Shown here one piece after another: positions 42,739-53,992 of a stretch of 64,000 bases of DNA. A model generated the notes under the pieces. It did not search any database. It was not told where the DNA came from and saw only the letters and a list, made by a program, of their open reading frames with translations. The translations under genes were made by a program, and so were the position numbers. Every line of letters starts with the position of its first letter. Positions within the stretch are counted from its first letter, which is position 1. The stretch is from Kiloniellaceae bacterium (GTDB taxonomy: Bacteria > Pseudomonadota > Alphaproteobacteria > Kiloniellales > J153), in contig JAJFGL010000008.1 of NCBI GenBank assembly GCA_021776135.1, positions 36,596 to 100,595 on the forward strand, in the 5' to 3' direction.

Positions 42739-43544
42739 ACTTCGACCCCCAAGCCGTGAGCGATATCATCGCCGAGGTGGCCCGCCAGGAGGTCATGCCC
42801 CGGTTCCGGTCCTTGCGCGATCACGAGATCACGAAAAAACAAGGCGGCGATCTGGTGACGGTCGCCGACGTGGCGGCCGAGAAGGCGCTGACCCAACGCT
42901 TGCAGGATCATCTCGCCGGATCCCTGACGGTGGGCGAGGAAGCGGTCGCCGCCGATCCGGCGGTGCTCGGCATGTTATCGCGGGACGGCCCCCTATGGAT
43001 TATCGATCCGATCGACGGCACCGGAAATTATGCCGGGGGCACCCCGACCTTCGCGGTCATGGTCGGCCTGGTGCGCGGTAACGAAACCCTCGGCGCCTGG
43101 ATTCACGATCCGGTGGGCGAGCGCACCGTGACGGCGGAACGCGGCGCCGGGGCTTGGCTGGCCGGCCGGCGCCTCAAGGTGGCGGCGCCGGATACGCCCA
43201 AGGCCATGCGCGGCACCCTGCACGCCAGCACCTTCGCCCCGGCGGAAACCGCGCGCCAGGTACAGTCGCGCCGGGACCGGGTTGGGGCGATCAAGTCCTT
43301 GCGCTGCGCCGGCCACGAATACCTGCGCCTGGCCCAGGGGCAAATTCACTTTTCGCTGTTCACCAAGCTCATGCCCTGGGACCATGTGCCGGGAACGCTT
43401 ATTCAAAGAGAAGCGGGCGGCCTTGCCTCGATCCTGGACGGCGCCCCATACCGGGCCGCCGATCACACCGCGTCCGGCCTCTTGATGGCGCCGGACGAAG
43501 CCTCGTGGCAAGAGCTCAGGGAAACGCTGTTCGGGCCTGAATAA
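42735..43544 (+). CDS. Inositol monophosphatase-family phosphatase
   Basis: VTVADVAAEKALTQRL, GEEAVAAD, PLWIIDPIDGTGNYAGGTPTFAVMVGL, LMPWDHVPGTLIQREAGG. Confidence 0.92.
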   Translation: MNFDPQAVSDIIAEVARQEVMPRFRSLRDHEITKKQGGDLVTVADVAAEKALTQRLQDHLAGSLTVGEEAVAADPAVLGMLSRDGPLWIIDPIDGTGNYAGGTPTFAVMVGLVRGNETLGAWIHDPVGERTVTAERGAGAWLAGRRLKVAAPDTPKAMRGTLHASTFAPAETARQVQSRRDRVGAIKSLRCAGHEYLRLAQGQIHFSLFTKLMPWDHVPGTLIQREAGGLASILDGAPYRAADHTASGLLMAPDEASWQELRETLFGPE

Positions 43545-43635
43545 CGTGGCCGCATGCTATGACTGCAATTGGCCCTAGTCGCCGCTGGCTGGGGGGAATA
43601 GTGTCACGCCAGTTGACCATCTAGTGAGTCTGGCC

Positions 43636-46083
43636 ATGGCAAAAGATCTTCCGAAAAAAACGCGGGTCGCCATTATCGGCGGGGGTATCGTCGGCTGTTC
43701 GCTGGCCTACCACCTGACCAAGCTGGGCTGGCGCGACGTGATCGTGCTGGAGCGTAAAAAGCTAACCAGCGGCACCACCTGGCACGCGGCGGGCCTGGTG
43801 CGCCAGGTTCTGGGCAGCATGACCCTGACCCGCCTGGCGCAATACTCCTTGAAGCTGTTCCAGGAACTGGAAGCCGAAACCGGGCAAGCGACCGGCCTTA
43901 AACAAAACGGCAGCATCGGCATCGCCACCAACGAGGGCCGCTGGGAAGAACACCGCCGGGCCGCCAGCATGGCCAAGTACCTGGACGTCGAGGCTCATTT
44001 GCTGGGCCCCAAGGAGATACAGGACCTCTATCCGCCCATGAACGTCGAGGACGTGATCGGCGGGGTTTATTTTCCCCAGGATGGCCAAACCAATCCCGCC
44101 GACACCGCCATGGCCCTGGCCAAGGGCGCGCGTCTGGGCGGTGCCAAGATTTTCGAGGATATCAAGGTCACCGGCATCTTGACCGCCAAGGGGCGGGCCA
44201 CCGGCGTGCGTACCGCGCAAGGCGATGTCGAGGCCGAGGTGGTGGTCAACTGCGCCGGCATGTGGGGCCGCGAGGTCGGCCTCATGGCCGGGGTCAATGT
44301 GCCGCTTCACGCCTGCGAACACTTCTACGTGGTGACCGAGCCCATGGCCGAGATGACGCCCACCTTGCCGGTCCTGCGCGACATGGACGCCAGTGCCTAT
44401 TTGAAGGAAGACGCCGGCAAGCTTTTGATCGGGGCCTTCGAGACCAACGCCAAGCCCTGGGGCATGGACGGCATTCCGGAAGATTTCTGCTTCGACGAAT
44501 TGCCCGAGGACATGGATCATTTCATGCCCATCCTGGAAGGCGCCATGCACCGGATACCGGCGCTGGAGACCACCGGCATCCGCACCTTCTTCAACGGGCC
44601 CGAAAGCTTCACGCCCGACGACCGCTATCACCTGGGCGAAGCGCCGGAGCTGCGTAATTTCTACGTCGCCGCCGGGTTCAATTCGATCGGTATTCAGTCT
44701 TCCGGCGGCGCCGGCAAGGCCCTGGCCGAATGGATCGTCGAGGGCGCGCCGACCATGGATTTGTCCGAGGTCGATATCCGGCGCGTCGAACCCTTTCAGG
44801 GCAACAAGAAGTACCTGGAGCTGCGCGCCGCCGAGGCCCTGGGCATGTTGTACGCCTTGCACTGGCCTTATCTGCAATTCGAATCGGCGCGCGGGATACG
44901 TGTTTCGCCCCTGCACGAGCGCTTGAAGGCGCGCGGCGCCTGTTTCGGCGAGGCCGCCGGTTGGGAGCGCCCGAACTGGTTCGCGCCCGCAGGCGTCGAA
45001 CCTAAATACGACTACAGCTTCAAGCGCCAGAACTGGTTTCCCTATGCCGCCGAAGAACATAGGGCGGTGCGCGAGGCGGCCGCCCTCTTCGATCAAAGCT
45101 CCTTCGCCAAGTTCATGGTCCAGGGCCGCGACGCGGAGGCCGTGCTGCAACGCATCTGCGCCAACGACGTGGCGGTCGAAACGGGCAAGATCGTCTATAC
45201 CCAGTGGTTGAACGAACGCGGCGGGATCGAGGCCGACCTGACCGTGACCCGCCTGGCCGAGGATCAATACTTCGTGGTGACCGGCGCCGCCGTGGGCCCG
45301 CGCAACCTGGATTGGCTGCGCCGCAATACCCCCGAGGACGCCCATGTGACCGTGACCGACGTAACCGGCGGCTATGCGGTCATGGGCATCATGGGACCCA
45401 ACAGCCGGGCCTTGCTGTCCGGGCTGACGGACGCCGATCTTTCCAACGAGGCGTTTCCCTTCGGCACTAGCCGGGAGATCGAGATCGGCCGCGGTTTCGC
45501 CCGGGCCCTGCGCGTGACTTATGTCGGGGAGCTGGGCTGGGAACTCTACGTGCCCAGCGAGTTCGCCGGCGGGGTCTTCGATGCGGTCGCGGACAAGGGC
45601 GCGGCCCACGGCCTGAAGATGGCCGGCATGCATGTCCTGGATTCTTGCCGTATCGAAAAGGCCTATCGCCACTGGGGCCACGACATCAGCGACGAGGATA
45701 CGCCCATCGAGGCCGGCTTGAGTTTCGCCTGCCGTTTCGACAAGAACATAGCTTTCATTGGCCGCGATGCGCTTGCGCGTCAGAAGGAGCGGGGCGTCCA
45801 AAAGCGCCTGGTCCAGTTCGCGCTCGATGACCCGGAACCGCTGCTGTATCACAACGAACCGATTTACCGCGACGGCAAGGTGGTGGGCTATCTGAGCTCG
45901 GGAAACTACGGTCACGCCCTGGGACGCGCCATCGGCTTAGGCTATGTGCGCCACCCCGATGGCGTCGATGCGGAATTCGTAAACTCAGGGAAATATGAAA
46001 TCGAGGTCGCGGGCGACCGCTTCAGCGCCCAAGCAAGCCTGCGCCCCCTATACGATCCCAAGTCGGAACGGATACGCGCATGA
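43636..46083 (+). CDS. Dimethylglycine/sarcosine dehydrogenase-like FAD oxidoreductase with GcvT C-terminus
   Basis: VAIIGGGIVGCSLAYHLTKLGWRDVIVLERKKLTSGTTWHAAGLV; C-terminal GCV_T (YVGELGWELYVPSEFAGGVFDAV). Confidence 0.93.
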   Translation: MAKDLPKKTRVAIIGGGIVGCSLAYHLTKLGWRDVIVLERKKLTSGTTWHAAGLVRQVLGSMTLTRLAQYSLKLFQELEAETGQATGLKQNGSIGIATNEGRWEEHRRAASMAKYLDVEAHLLGPKEIQDLYPPMNVEDVIGGVYFPQDGQTNPADTAMALAKGARLGGAKIFEDIKVTGILTAKGRATGVRTAQGDVEAEVVVNCAGMWGREVGLMAGVNVPLHACEHFYVVTEPMAEMTPTLPVLRDMDASAYLKEDAGKLLIGAFETNAKPWGMDGIPEDFCFDELPEDMDHFMPILEGAMHRIPALETTGIRTFFNGPESFTPDDRYHLGEAPELRNFYVAAGFNSIGIQSSGGAGKALAEWIVEGAPTMDLSEVDIRRVEPFQGNKKYLELRAAEALGMLYALHWPYLQFESARGIRVSPLHERLKARGACFGEAAGWERPNWFAPAGVEPKYDYSFKRQNWFPYAAEEHRAVREAAALFDQSSFAKFMVQGRDAEAVLQRICANDVAVETGKIVYTQWLNERGGIEADLTVTRLAEDQYFVVTGAAVGPRNLDWLRRNTPEDAHVTVTDVTGGYAVMGIMGPNSRALLSGLTDADLSNEAFPFGTSREIEIGRGFARALRVTYVGELGWELYVPSEFAGGVFDAVADKGAAHGLKMAGMHVLDSCRIEKAYRHWGHDISDEDTPIEAGLSFACRFDKNIAFIGRDALARQKERGVQKRLVQFALDDPEPLLYHNEPIYRDGKVVGYLSSGNYGHALGRAIGLGYVRHPDGVDAEFVNSGKYEIEVAGDRFSAQASLRPLYDPKSERIRA

Positions 46084-46134
46084 TGCGTTTTAGCTGGATC
46101 GATTCAATTTTCTTTATAGCCATTACTTGGAGGC

Positions 46135-46276
46135 CGCGCGTTCTTGGGTGCCGTGACAACTTGGCAAGGCTGTCACCCCCACCCCAACCCTCCCCCGTCT
46201 AAGGGGGAGGGAGTTAGAGAAAGAGCGCCGACATTTTCTCCCTCCCCCCTTGAGGGGGAGGGTTGGGGTGGGGGGA
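46135..46276. repeat. Palindromic GC-rich intergenic element, copy A
   Basis: GTCACCCCCACCCCAACCCTCCCCCGTCTAAGGGGGAGGGAG...CTCCCTCCCCCCTTGAGGGGGAGGGTTGGGGTGGGGG. Confidence 0.9.
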
Positions 46277-46364
46277 CTTGCGGTGTTAAGTATCCGTACC
46301 CAAGGGTGACATTGGAAATGAAAACAACAATCGCTTTCACTCATCTATGTTCAGGAGCACGATC

Positions 46365-47483
46365 ATGCTGGTAGGCGTTCCAAAGGAAGTCAAAATCCAT
46401 GAGTACCGTGTCGGCCTGGTGCCGGCCTCGGTGCGCGAGCTGATCCATCACGGGCACAAGGTCGTGGTGGAAAAGAACGCCGGGTCCGGTATCGGGTTCG
46501 AGGATAGCGACTACGAAGCGGTGGGCGCCCAGTTCGCGGCCACCGCGGACGAGGTCTTCGCCGCCGCCGATATGATCGTGAAGGTCAAGGAACCCCAAGC
46601 CGGGGAATACGGCAAGCTGCGCGACGGCCAGGTTCTTTTCACCTACCTGCACCTGGCCCCGGATCTGCCGCAGACCAAGGGCCTGATGGACTCGGGCTGT
46701 ATCGCCATTGCCTATGAGACCGTGACCAACGCCCGGGGCGGCTTGCCCTTGCTGGCGCCCATGAGTGAGGTCGCGGGCCGCATGTCCGTGCAGGTCGGCG
46801 CCCATTGCCTGGAAAAAGAACAGGGCGGTTCGGGCATGTTGCTGGGCGGCGTTCCCGGTGTCGCCGCCGCCAAGGTCGTGATTATCGGCGGCGGCGTTTC
46901 CGGCACCAACGCCGCGCGCATGGCCATGGGTATGGAGGCCCACGTCACGGTCATCGACCGTAACATCGCGCAGCTCTATTCCCTCGACCTGCAGTTCGGT
47001 CCCATGCTGAACACGATTTATTCGACCGTGGATGCGATCGAATCTTATGTGATCGGCGCCGACTTGGTGATCGGCGCTGTCTTGGTTCCCGGCGCGGCGG
47101 CGCCGAAACTGGTCACGCGGGATATGTTACGCAAGATGCGCCCCGGTTCGGTCTTCGTCGATATCGCCATCGACCAGGGCGGCAGCGCCGAAACTTCGCG
47201 CGGGACCACCCATACCAATCCGACCTATGTGGAGGAAGGCGTGGTTCACTACTGCGTCACCAACATGCCCGGCGCGGTCGCGCGCACCTCGACCTTCGCG
47301 CTCAATAACGCGACCTTGCCTTTTGTCCTGGCTCTGGCCAACAAGGGCTATAAGAAGGCGCTGACTGACGATTCCCACCTGATGAAGGGCCTGAACGTCG
47401 CCGGCGGCAAGGTGACCTACGAGGCGGTCGCCGAGGCTCATGGTTTAAAATACTCCTCGCCGGAGCAGGTTCTGGGCCTGTAA
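46365..47483 (+). CDS. ald: Alanine dehydrogenase
   Basis: [73 protein letters not shown]. Confidence 0.96.
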   Translation: MLVGVPKEVKIHEYRVGLVPASVRELIHHGHKVVVEKNAGSGIGFEDSDYEAVGAQFAATADEVFAAADMIVKVKEPQAGEYGKLRDGQVLFTYLHLAPDLPQTKGLMDSGCIAIAYETVTNARGGLPLLAPMSEVAGRMSVQVGAHCLEKEQGGSGMLLGGVPGVAAAKVVIIGGGVSGTNAARMAMGMEAHVTVIDRNIAQLYSLDLQFGPMLNTIYSTVDAIESYVIGADLVIGAVLVPGAAAPKLVTRDMLRKMRPGSVFVDIAIDQGGSAETSRGTTHTNPTYVEEGVVHYCVTNMPGAVARTSTFALNNATLPFVLALANKGYKKALTDDSHLMKGLNVAGGKVTYEAVAEAHGLKYSSPEQVLGL

Positions 47484-47492
47484 GCTACGGCC

Positions 47493-48800
<1,308 letters not shown>

Positions 48801-48968
48801 CTAACTGATTTATCTATTATATCGTCATCCCGGACCCCGATCCGGCATGACGATTGTTATTGGTTCTGTTCTGGCCTCATGCAATCCGGCCAATTGGGGC
48901 TATGCCGGCGGCCCGCGGCGGGGCTAGTCTAGGGTCAAGCATAAACCTTAATTGGATGGGTAATAGCC

Positions 48969-50288
48969 ATGTCGACCTTAAAGAAGATCCCGAATTCGCT
49001 CGAACAGCACTGGATGCCCTTCACGTCAAACCGGCACTTCAAGGCCAATCCGCGCCTGATCGTTGGCGCCAAGGGCATGTATTACACCACCCACAAGGGC
49101 GACACGGTGATCGACGGTTCCTCGGGCCTGTTTTGCGTTGCCGCCGGCCATGGCCGGCGCGAGATCGCGGACGCGGTCTACGAAGCCTTGAACGATTTGG
49201 ATTACGCGCCGCCCTTCCAGTTCGGTCATCCGGTCACCTTCGAATTGTCGCGCCGGATCGCGGCCCTGACGCCGGGCGATCTCAATCACGTCTTTTACAC
49301 CAACTCCGGTTCGGAATCGGTTGACACCGCCTTGAAGATCGCGCTCGCCTATCAGCGGGTGCGGGGCGAGGGGCAACGCACCCGCCTGGTCGGGCGCGAG
49401 CGCTCCTACCACGGCGTGAACTTCGGCGGCATGTCCGTGGCCGGCATGGTCAACAACAAGAAAGCCTTTGGTATCGGCCTGCCGGGGGTGGTGCACATGC
49501 GCCACACGGCCCTGCCGGAACACAAGTTTTGCGTCGGCCAGCCGGAAACCGGGGCTGAACTGGCCGAGGATCTGCAGCGCATGGTCGATCTGCACGGCGC
49601 CGATTCCATCGCCGCCTGCATTGTCGAGCCGATCGCCGGTTCGACCGGCGTTCTGGTGCCGCCCAAGGGATACCTGAAACGCCTGCGCGAAATCTGCGAC
49701 ACCCATCATATCCTGCTGATCTTCGATGAGGTCATCACCGCCTTCGGCCGCACCGGCAAGCAGTTCGGTTCCGACAGCTTCGGGGTGGAGCCCGATATGA
49801 TAACCATGGCCAAGGCCCTGACCAACGGCGTGGTGCCCATGGGCGCGGTCGCGGTCCACGATAAAATTTATGACACCATCACCAACGCGGCGCCCGAGGC
49901 CGCGGTTGAGTTATTCCACGGCTACACCTATTCGGGCTGTCCGGTGGCCGCGGTCGCCGCCCTGGCGACCCGCGATATTTTCGAGCAGGAAAACCTGGTT
50001 GAGCGCGCCGCCGCCATGGCCCCCAAGTTCCTCGATATGCTGTACAGCCTGAAGGACTTGCCCGTGGTAACCGATATCCGCGGCTACGGTTTGCTAGGTG
50101 GGGTCGACCTGGCGACCAAGGACGCGCCGGGCGTGCGCGGCCTGGCGGTCACGCAACAGTTCTACGACGCCGGTTTGATGGTCAAGATGACCGGCGACAG
50201 CGCGCTCATCTCGCCGCCCCTGGTCAGTGAGGACAAGCACCTCGACGAGATTTTCACCAAGCTGCGCGACGTGCTGAAAACCCACTAG
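48969..50288 (+). CDS. Class III omega-amino acid:pyruvate aminotransferase (BauA-like; possible taurine:pyruvate aminotransferase)
   Basis: NSLEQHWMPFTSNRHFKANPRLIVGAKGMYY, LLIFDEVITAFGRTGKQFGSDSFGVEPDMITMAKALTNG; linked to ald and xsc. Confidence 0.85.
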   Translation: MSTLKKIPNSLEQHWMPFTSNRHFKANPRLIVGAKGMYYTTHKGDTVIDGSSGLFCVAAGHGRREIADAVYEALNDLDYAPPFQFGHPVTFELSRRIAALTPGDLNHVFYTNSGSESVDTALKIALAYQRVRGEGQRTRLVGRERSYHGVNFGGMSVAGMVNNKKAFGIGLPGVVHMRHTALPEHKFCVGQPETGAELAEDLQRMVDLHGADSIAACIVEPIAGSTGVLVPPKGYLKRLREICDTHHILLIFDEVITAFGRTGKQFGSDSFGVEPDMITMAKALTNGVVPMGAVAVHDKIYDTITNAAPEAAVELFHGYTYSGCPVAAVAALATRDIFEQENLVERAAAMAPKFLDMLYSLKDLPVVTDIRGYGLLGGVDLATKDAPGVRGLAVTQQFYDAGLMVKMTGDSALISPPLVSEDKHLDEIFTKLRDVLKTH

Positions 50289-50320
50289 GCTTACCGGATC
50301 GGGGGGGCCGACACCGCAAG

Positions 50321-50462
50321 GCCCCCACCCCGGCCCTCCCCCTCAAGGGGGGAGGGAGGAAAAGGCGGTGCGCTCTCCCTCTAACTCCCTCCCCCTTAGA
50401 CGGGGGAGGGTTGGGGTGGGGGTGACAACCGCGCCAAGTGATCGCGGTTTCCCAAGACACGT
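50321..50462. repeat. Palindromic GC-rich intergenic element, copy B (inverted relative to A)
   Basis: CCCCCACCCCGGCCCTCCCCCTCAAGGGGGGAGGGAGG...CTCCCTCCCCCTTAGACGGGGGAGGGTTGGGGTGGGGGTGAC. Confidence 0.9.
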
Positions 50463-50533
50463 GGCTTGCCGGGCGGCCAGCGCCACCCTAAACTTAGGGC
50501 CAGGGGGAAACTGGGGCCAGGGTATCTGGCCTC

Positions 50534-52036
50534 ATGGGGCCAATGCCCACCTGGGTCCGGTGTATGCGCGAGCTTATCTTTCCTGTTCGCCACGATGGCG
50601 AGCTTGGCCTTCAGGCCCAGATCAGGCGTCATCTGGTGGATGCCATACTGGCGGGGCATTTGCCGGCCGACAGTCCCTTGCCCTCCTGCCGGCGCATGGC
50701 GCAATCCCTCGGCGTATCCCGCAACACGGTGGTTTTGGCCTATCAGGCCCTGGCCGACGAGGGATTCCTGCTGTCGCGGGAGCGGGTTGGGTATTTCGTC
50801 AATGCCGAGATGTTTGACGAAGCGGTCCAACCCAAGGCCCAAGCCCAGGAACCGGCGGATATGGACGGCGGGGACGATTGGAGCCAACGGCTGCGCCTGC
50901 GTCCCTCGGACCAGGAACAGATCGTAAAGCCCACGAATTGGCGTCAATACCCCTATCCTTTTATCTACGGCCAGGCCGATCCCAACCTGTTTCCGGTCGC
51001 CGCCTGGCGTCTGTGCGCGCGCCAGGCCATGGCCGTGGAGGCCATCAAGCGGTGGAGCGAAGACCGCGTCGACGAGGACGATCCACGCTTGATCGAGGAA
51101 GTGCGCACCCGGGTTCTGCCGCGCCGGGGTATCCGGGCGGCGGCGGACGAAATCCTTATCACCATGGGCGCGCAGAATGCTCTGTACCTGATCGCGCGGC
51201 TGCTCGCCGGGCCCGGCACGACGGTGGGGGTCGAAAATCCGGGCTATGTGGACGCCCGTAATATTTTCGGTTTGACGGGCGCGCGGGTGCGCCCCATTCC
51301 GGTTGACCACGCGGGCATGGTGGTCGGTAAAGCCCTGCATCGCTGCAATTGCGTCTATGCGACGCCCAGTCACCAATCGCCGACCACGGTGACCATGCCC
51401 ATGGAACGCCGGGTGGCGTTGCTGGAAATTGCGGCCAAGCGAAATATTACCGTGATCGAGGACGACTACGAAGCCGAGGCTAACTTCGTCGGCTCGCCGA
51501 CCTCGGCCCTGAAATCCATGGACCGGGATCGAAGCGTCGTTTACCTGGGCTCCTTCTCCAAGAGCCTCGCGCCCGGTTTGCGGATCGGTTACATGGTCGC
51601 GCCGCCCGCTTTCATTAAGGAGGCGCGGATGCTGCGCCGCTTGATCCTGCGCCATCCGCCCTCGAACAACCAAAGAACCGTGGCCCTGTTCATTTCCGGG
51701 GGTTACTACGATGCCCTGGTCGGCCGGCTGCAACGGGTTTACCGCGGCCGCTGGGCGGCCATGGCCGAGGCGCTCAATACCTACCTGCCGGATTCGGCTT
51801 TGCCCCCGTCATTCGGCGGCACCAGTTATTGGGTGCGCGGGCCGGAAACCCTGGATGCCGGCGCCTTGGCGCAAAAGGCCCTGGAAAAGGGGATCGTCCT
51901 GGAGCCGGGGGCGATGTTCTTCCACGGCGGCAAGGCGCCTAAGAATTATTTCCGCCTCGGGTTTTCCGCCCTTCCATCCGAGAAAATACCGGAGGGAATC
52001 GAAACCCTGGCGAAAATAATTCGCGCCGAAGCTTAG
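50534..52036 (+). CDS. MocR-type (GntR HTH + aminotransferase class I) transcriptional regulator, TauR-like by context
   Basis: GntR HTH (LQAQIRRHLVDAILAGHLPADSPLPSCRRMAQSLGVSRNTVVLAYQALADEGFL) fused to fold type I aminotransferase domain (YLGSFSKSLAPGLRIGYMVAP). Exact start uncertain. Confidence 0.88.
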   Translation: MGPMPTWVRCMRELIFPVRHDGELGLQAQIRRHLVDAILAGHLPADSPLPSCRRMAQSLGVSRNTVVLAYQALADEGFLLSRERVGYFVNAEMFDEAVQPKAQAQEPADMDGGDDWSQRLRLRPSDQEQIVKPTNWRQYPYPFIYGQADPNLFPVAAWRLCARQAMAVEAIKRWSEDRVDEDDPRLIEEVRTRVLPRRGIRAAADEILITMGAQNALYLIARLLAGPGTTVGVENPGYVDARNIFGLTGARVRPIPVDHAGMVVGKALHRCNCVYATPSHQSPTTVTMPMERRVALLEIAAKRNITVIEDDYEAEANFVGSPTSALKSMDRDRSVVYLGSFSKSLAPGLRIGYMVAPPAFIKEARMLRRLILRHPPSNNQRTVALFISGGYYDALVGRLQRVYRGRWAAMAEALNTYLPDSALPPSFGGTSYWVRGPETLDAGALAQKALEKGIVLEPGAMFFHGGKAPKNYFRLGFSALPSEKIPEGIETLAKIIRAEA

Positions 52037-53217
52037 GTTTTTTCGAGCGTGTGGCGGGCGATGACCAGCTCTTCATCGGTGGGAATGACCCAGGCCGTTA
52101 CCGGCTTCGCGGGATCGGTCAAGCAAGGGCCGTGCCGGGCGTTCGCGGCTTGGTCGAGCTCAATGCCCAGCCAGCGCGCGCCGGCGCAGACCGTGGCGCG
52201 GACCGGCGCCGCGTTCTCGCCCACGCCGCCCGTGAAGACCAAGGCGTCCAGCCCCCCCAAGGCGGCGGCCAGGGACCCCATCTCGCGCCCGATACGGGTG
52301 CAATACAGCTCGACCGCCTCGGCCGCCTCGGGCCTTGTGGAGGCCAGCAGGGTGCGCATGTCGCCGCTGATTCCCGACACGCCGAGCAAGCCGGAGCGGT
52401 CGTAGAGAAGCGTGCTCAAGGCCGCCGCGTCGAGCCCTTCACTGTCCAGCAAGTACAACAGCACGCCGGGATCGAGCGCGCCGCAGCGGGTGCCCATAAT
52501 CAGGCCGTCCAGGGTCGAGAAACCCATGGTGGTGGCGATGCTCCGGCCATCCAGGATCGCGCACATGCTGGCGCCGTTACCCAAGTGGGCGACAATCAAG
52601 CGGCGCGGCAAGACCTTGCCCGGAACCGCTTGGGCGAGGGCGCCCACGACATATTCGTAAGACAGGCCGTGAAAACCGTAACGGCGCAACCCCGCCTCCC
52701 CGTAGGCGCGCGGCAGGGCCAGCCGGGTCGCGCAAGGGGGCTGCGTGGCGTGAAAGGCGGTGTCGAAGCAGGCGACCTGCGGCATGTCCGGCCGCCGCTT
52801 GGAAAGCGCCTCTATGGCGGCCAGGTTGTGCGGCATGTGAAGCGGGGCGAGAGGGGCGATCCCGGCCAGCTTTTCCATGACCGCCGCCGTGACCCTTTGG
52901 GGGCCACTGAAATGGGTGCCGCCATGGACCACGCGGTGCCCGGCGGCCACGATCCGCGTATCCGCGTTGTCCCGCTCGAACCAGTCCAGCAGCAGCTCCA
53001 GAGCCCCGGCATGGTCCCGCGCGCGGCGCAGCTCCGACTCGCCGGGGGGGTGGGAAAAGCCCGCGCCGGGCAGATTGTGGAGCCGTAACGCCGGCGCGCC
53101 GTCAAGACGCTCGATTTGGCCGCGAAGCAGCGGCACGGGATCGCCTTTGGACGCCACGAAAAGCGCGAACTTCAAGGAGGAAGAACCGGCGTTGAGGACC
53201 ATGACCGCGTCGCGCAC
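52033..53217 (-). CDS. ackA: Acetate kinase
   Basis: MVLNAGSSSLKFALF, AGHRVVHGGTHFSGP, HLGNGASMCAILDGRSIATTMGFSTLDGLIMGTRCG, VFTGGVGENAAPVR. Confidence 0.95.
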   Translation of the reverse strand: MRDAVMVLNAGSSSLKFALFVASKGDPVPLLRGQIERLDGAPALRLHNLPGAGFSHPPGESELRRARDHAGALELLLDWFERDNADTRIVAAGHRVVHGGTHFSGPQRVTAAVMEKLAGIAPLAPLHMPHNLAAIEALSKRRPDMPQVACFDTAFHATQPPCATRLALPRAYGEAGLRRYGFHGLSYEYVVGALAQAVPGKVLPRRLIVAHLGNGASMCAILDGRSIATTMGFSTLDGLIMGTRCGALDPGVLLYLLDSEGLDAAALSTLLYDRSGLLGVSGISGDMRTLLASTRPEAAEAVELYCTRIGREMGSLAAALGGLDALVFTGGVGENAAPVRATVCAGARWLGIELDQAANARHGPCLTDPAKPVTAWVIPTDEELVIARHTLEKT

Positions 53218-53236
53218 GAGATTATTCCTAACTATT

Positions 53237-53986
53237 TCAGGCCAGTAAGGCGCGAGCCAGAACCGCCAAGGAAAGCAGGGCGAGTAAAACTACCACGAAT
53301 CGGCGGAACGTCGCTGGCGGAGTGTGGAGAAAGCGCCGCTTTCCCAGGGCGATGCCGATCAGGACCGGGCCGGCGAGCAGGGCCGCCAGGACCAACGCCT
53401 CCTGGGTCACGAGGCCCTTGGCGCCGGCCATGCCAAGCCCCATGACATCCAGCACGAACAGAAAGGCGATCAGGGAGGCGCGCGATACCGCGGCCGGCGC
53501 CGGGCCGGAAAAATAAAACAGAATCACCGGCGGCCCGCCGATTCCGGTCCAACCGTTCAGCAGGCCGGAAGCCGCGCCGGTACAGGCGGCGGGCAGGGGG
53601 CCCGGTATGGACTTGAGCGCGAAACCGCGCGCCATCAGGACGGTCGCGGTCAGCACCACCAGGGCGATGGCCACCCGCACCGGGTCCGGCGGCAGGCTGG
53701 CCAGCAGGTAAAGCCCGGCCGGCAATCCCAGGACCGCGCCCAGGAACAGCCAGCGCAGCGAACCCCAATCGGCCTGCCGCCAGACACCGGGCAGCAAGCC
53801 AACGCCGGCCACCAGTTCCAGCATGAACACGGCGGGCACCACCAGGACCGGCGGCAAGACAAGGGACATACCGCTGATCCAGATGAGCGACGACCCGAAA
53901 CCGCTATAGCCGCGCACGAAAGCGCCAATCGATACGGCTGCGATGGAAACCGTTATGGCCAGTGGGTCTAGGGCCACGGTGCCCAA
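53237..53986 (-). CDS. Sulfite exporter TauE/SafE family protein
   Basis: FVRGYSGFGSSLIWISGMSLVLPPVLVVPAVFMLELVAGVGLLPGVWRQADW; multi-TM; adjacent to xsc. Confidence 0.88.
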   Translation of the reverse strand: MGTVALDPLAITVSIAAVSIGAFVRGYSGFGSSLIWISGMSLVLPPVLVVPAVFMLELVAGVGLLPGVWRQADWGSLRWLFLGAVLGLPAGLYLLASLPPDPVRVAIALVVLTATVLMARGFALKSIPGPLPAACTGAASGLLNGWTGIGGPPVILFYFSGPAPAAVSRASLIAFLFVLDVMGLGMAGAKGLVTQEALVLAALLAGPVLIGIALGKRRFLHTPPATFRRFVVVLLALLSLAVLARALLA

Positions 53987-53992
53987 GGTTAA

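Noticed and set aside
43762-45915. 717-aa minus-strand ORF antisense to the DMGDH-like gene
   Set aside because: High-GC shadow frame of a strongly supported plus-strand gene; no coherent domain in the antisense translation.
46123-46374. Short ORFs containing HPHPNPPPSKGEG (also 50254..50460)
   Set aside because: Translations of the GC-rich palindromic repeat; well-known type of spurious ORF.
48820-48860. GTCATCCCGGACCCCGATCCGGCATGACG palindrome as a possible sRNA or terminator
   Set aside because: Short common intergenic palindrome; no poly-T tract or other evidence for an RNA gene.
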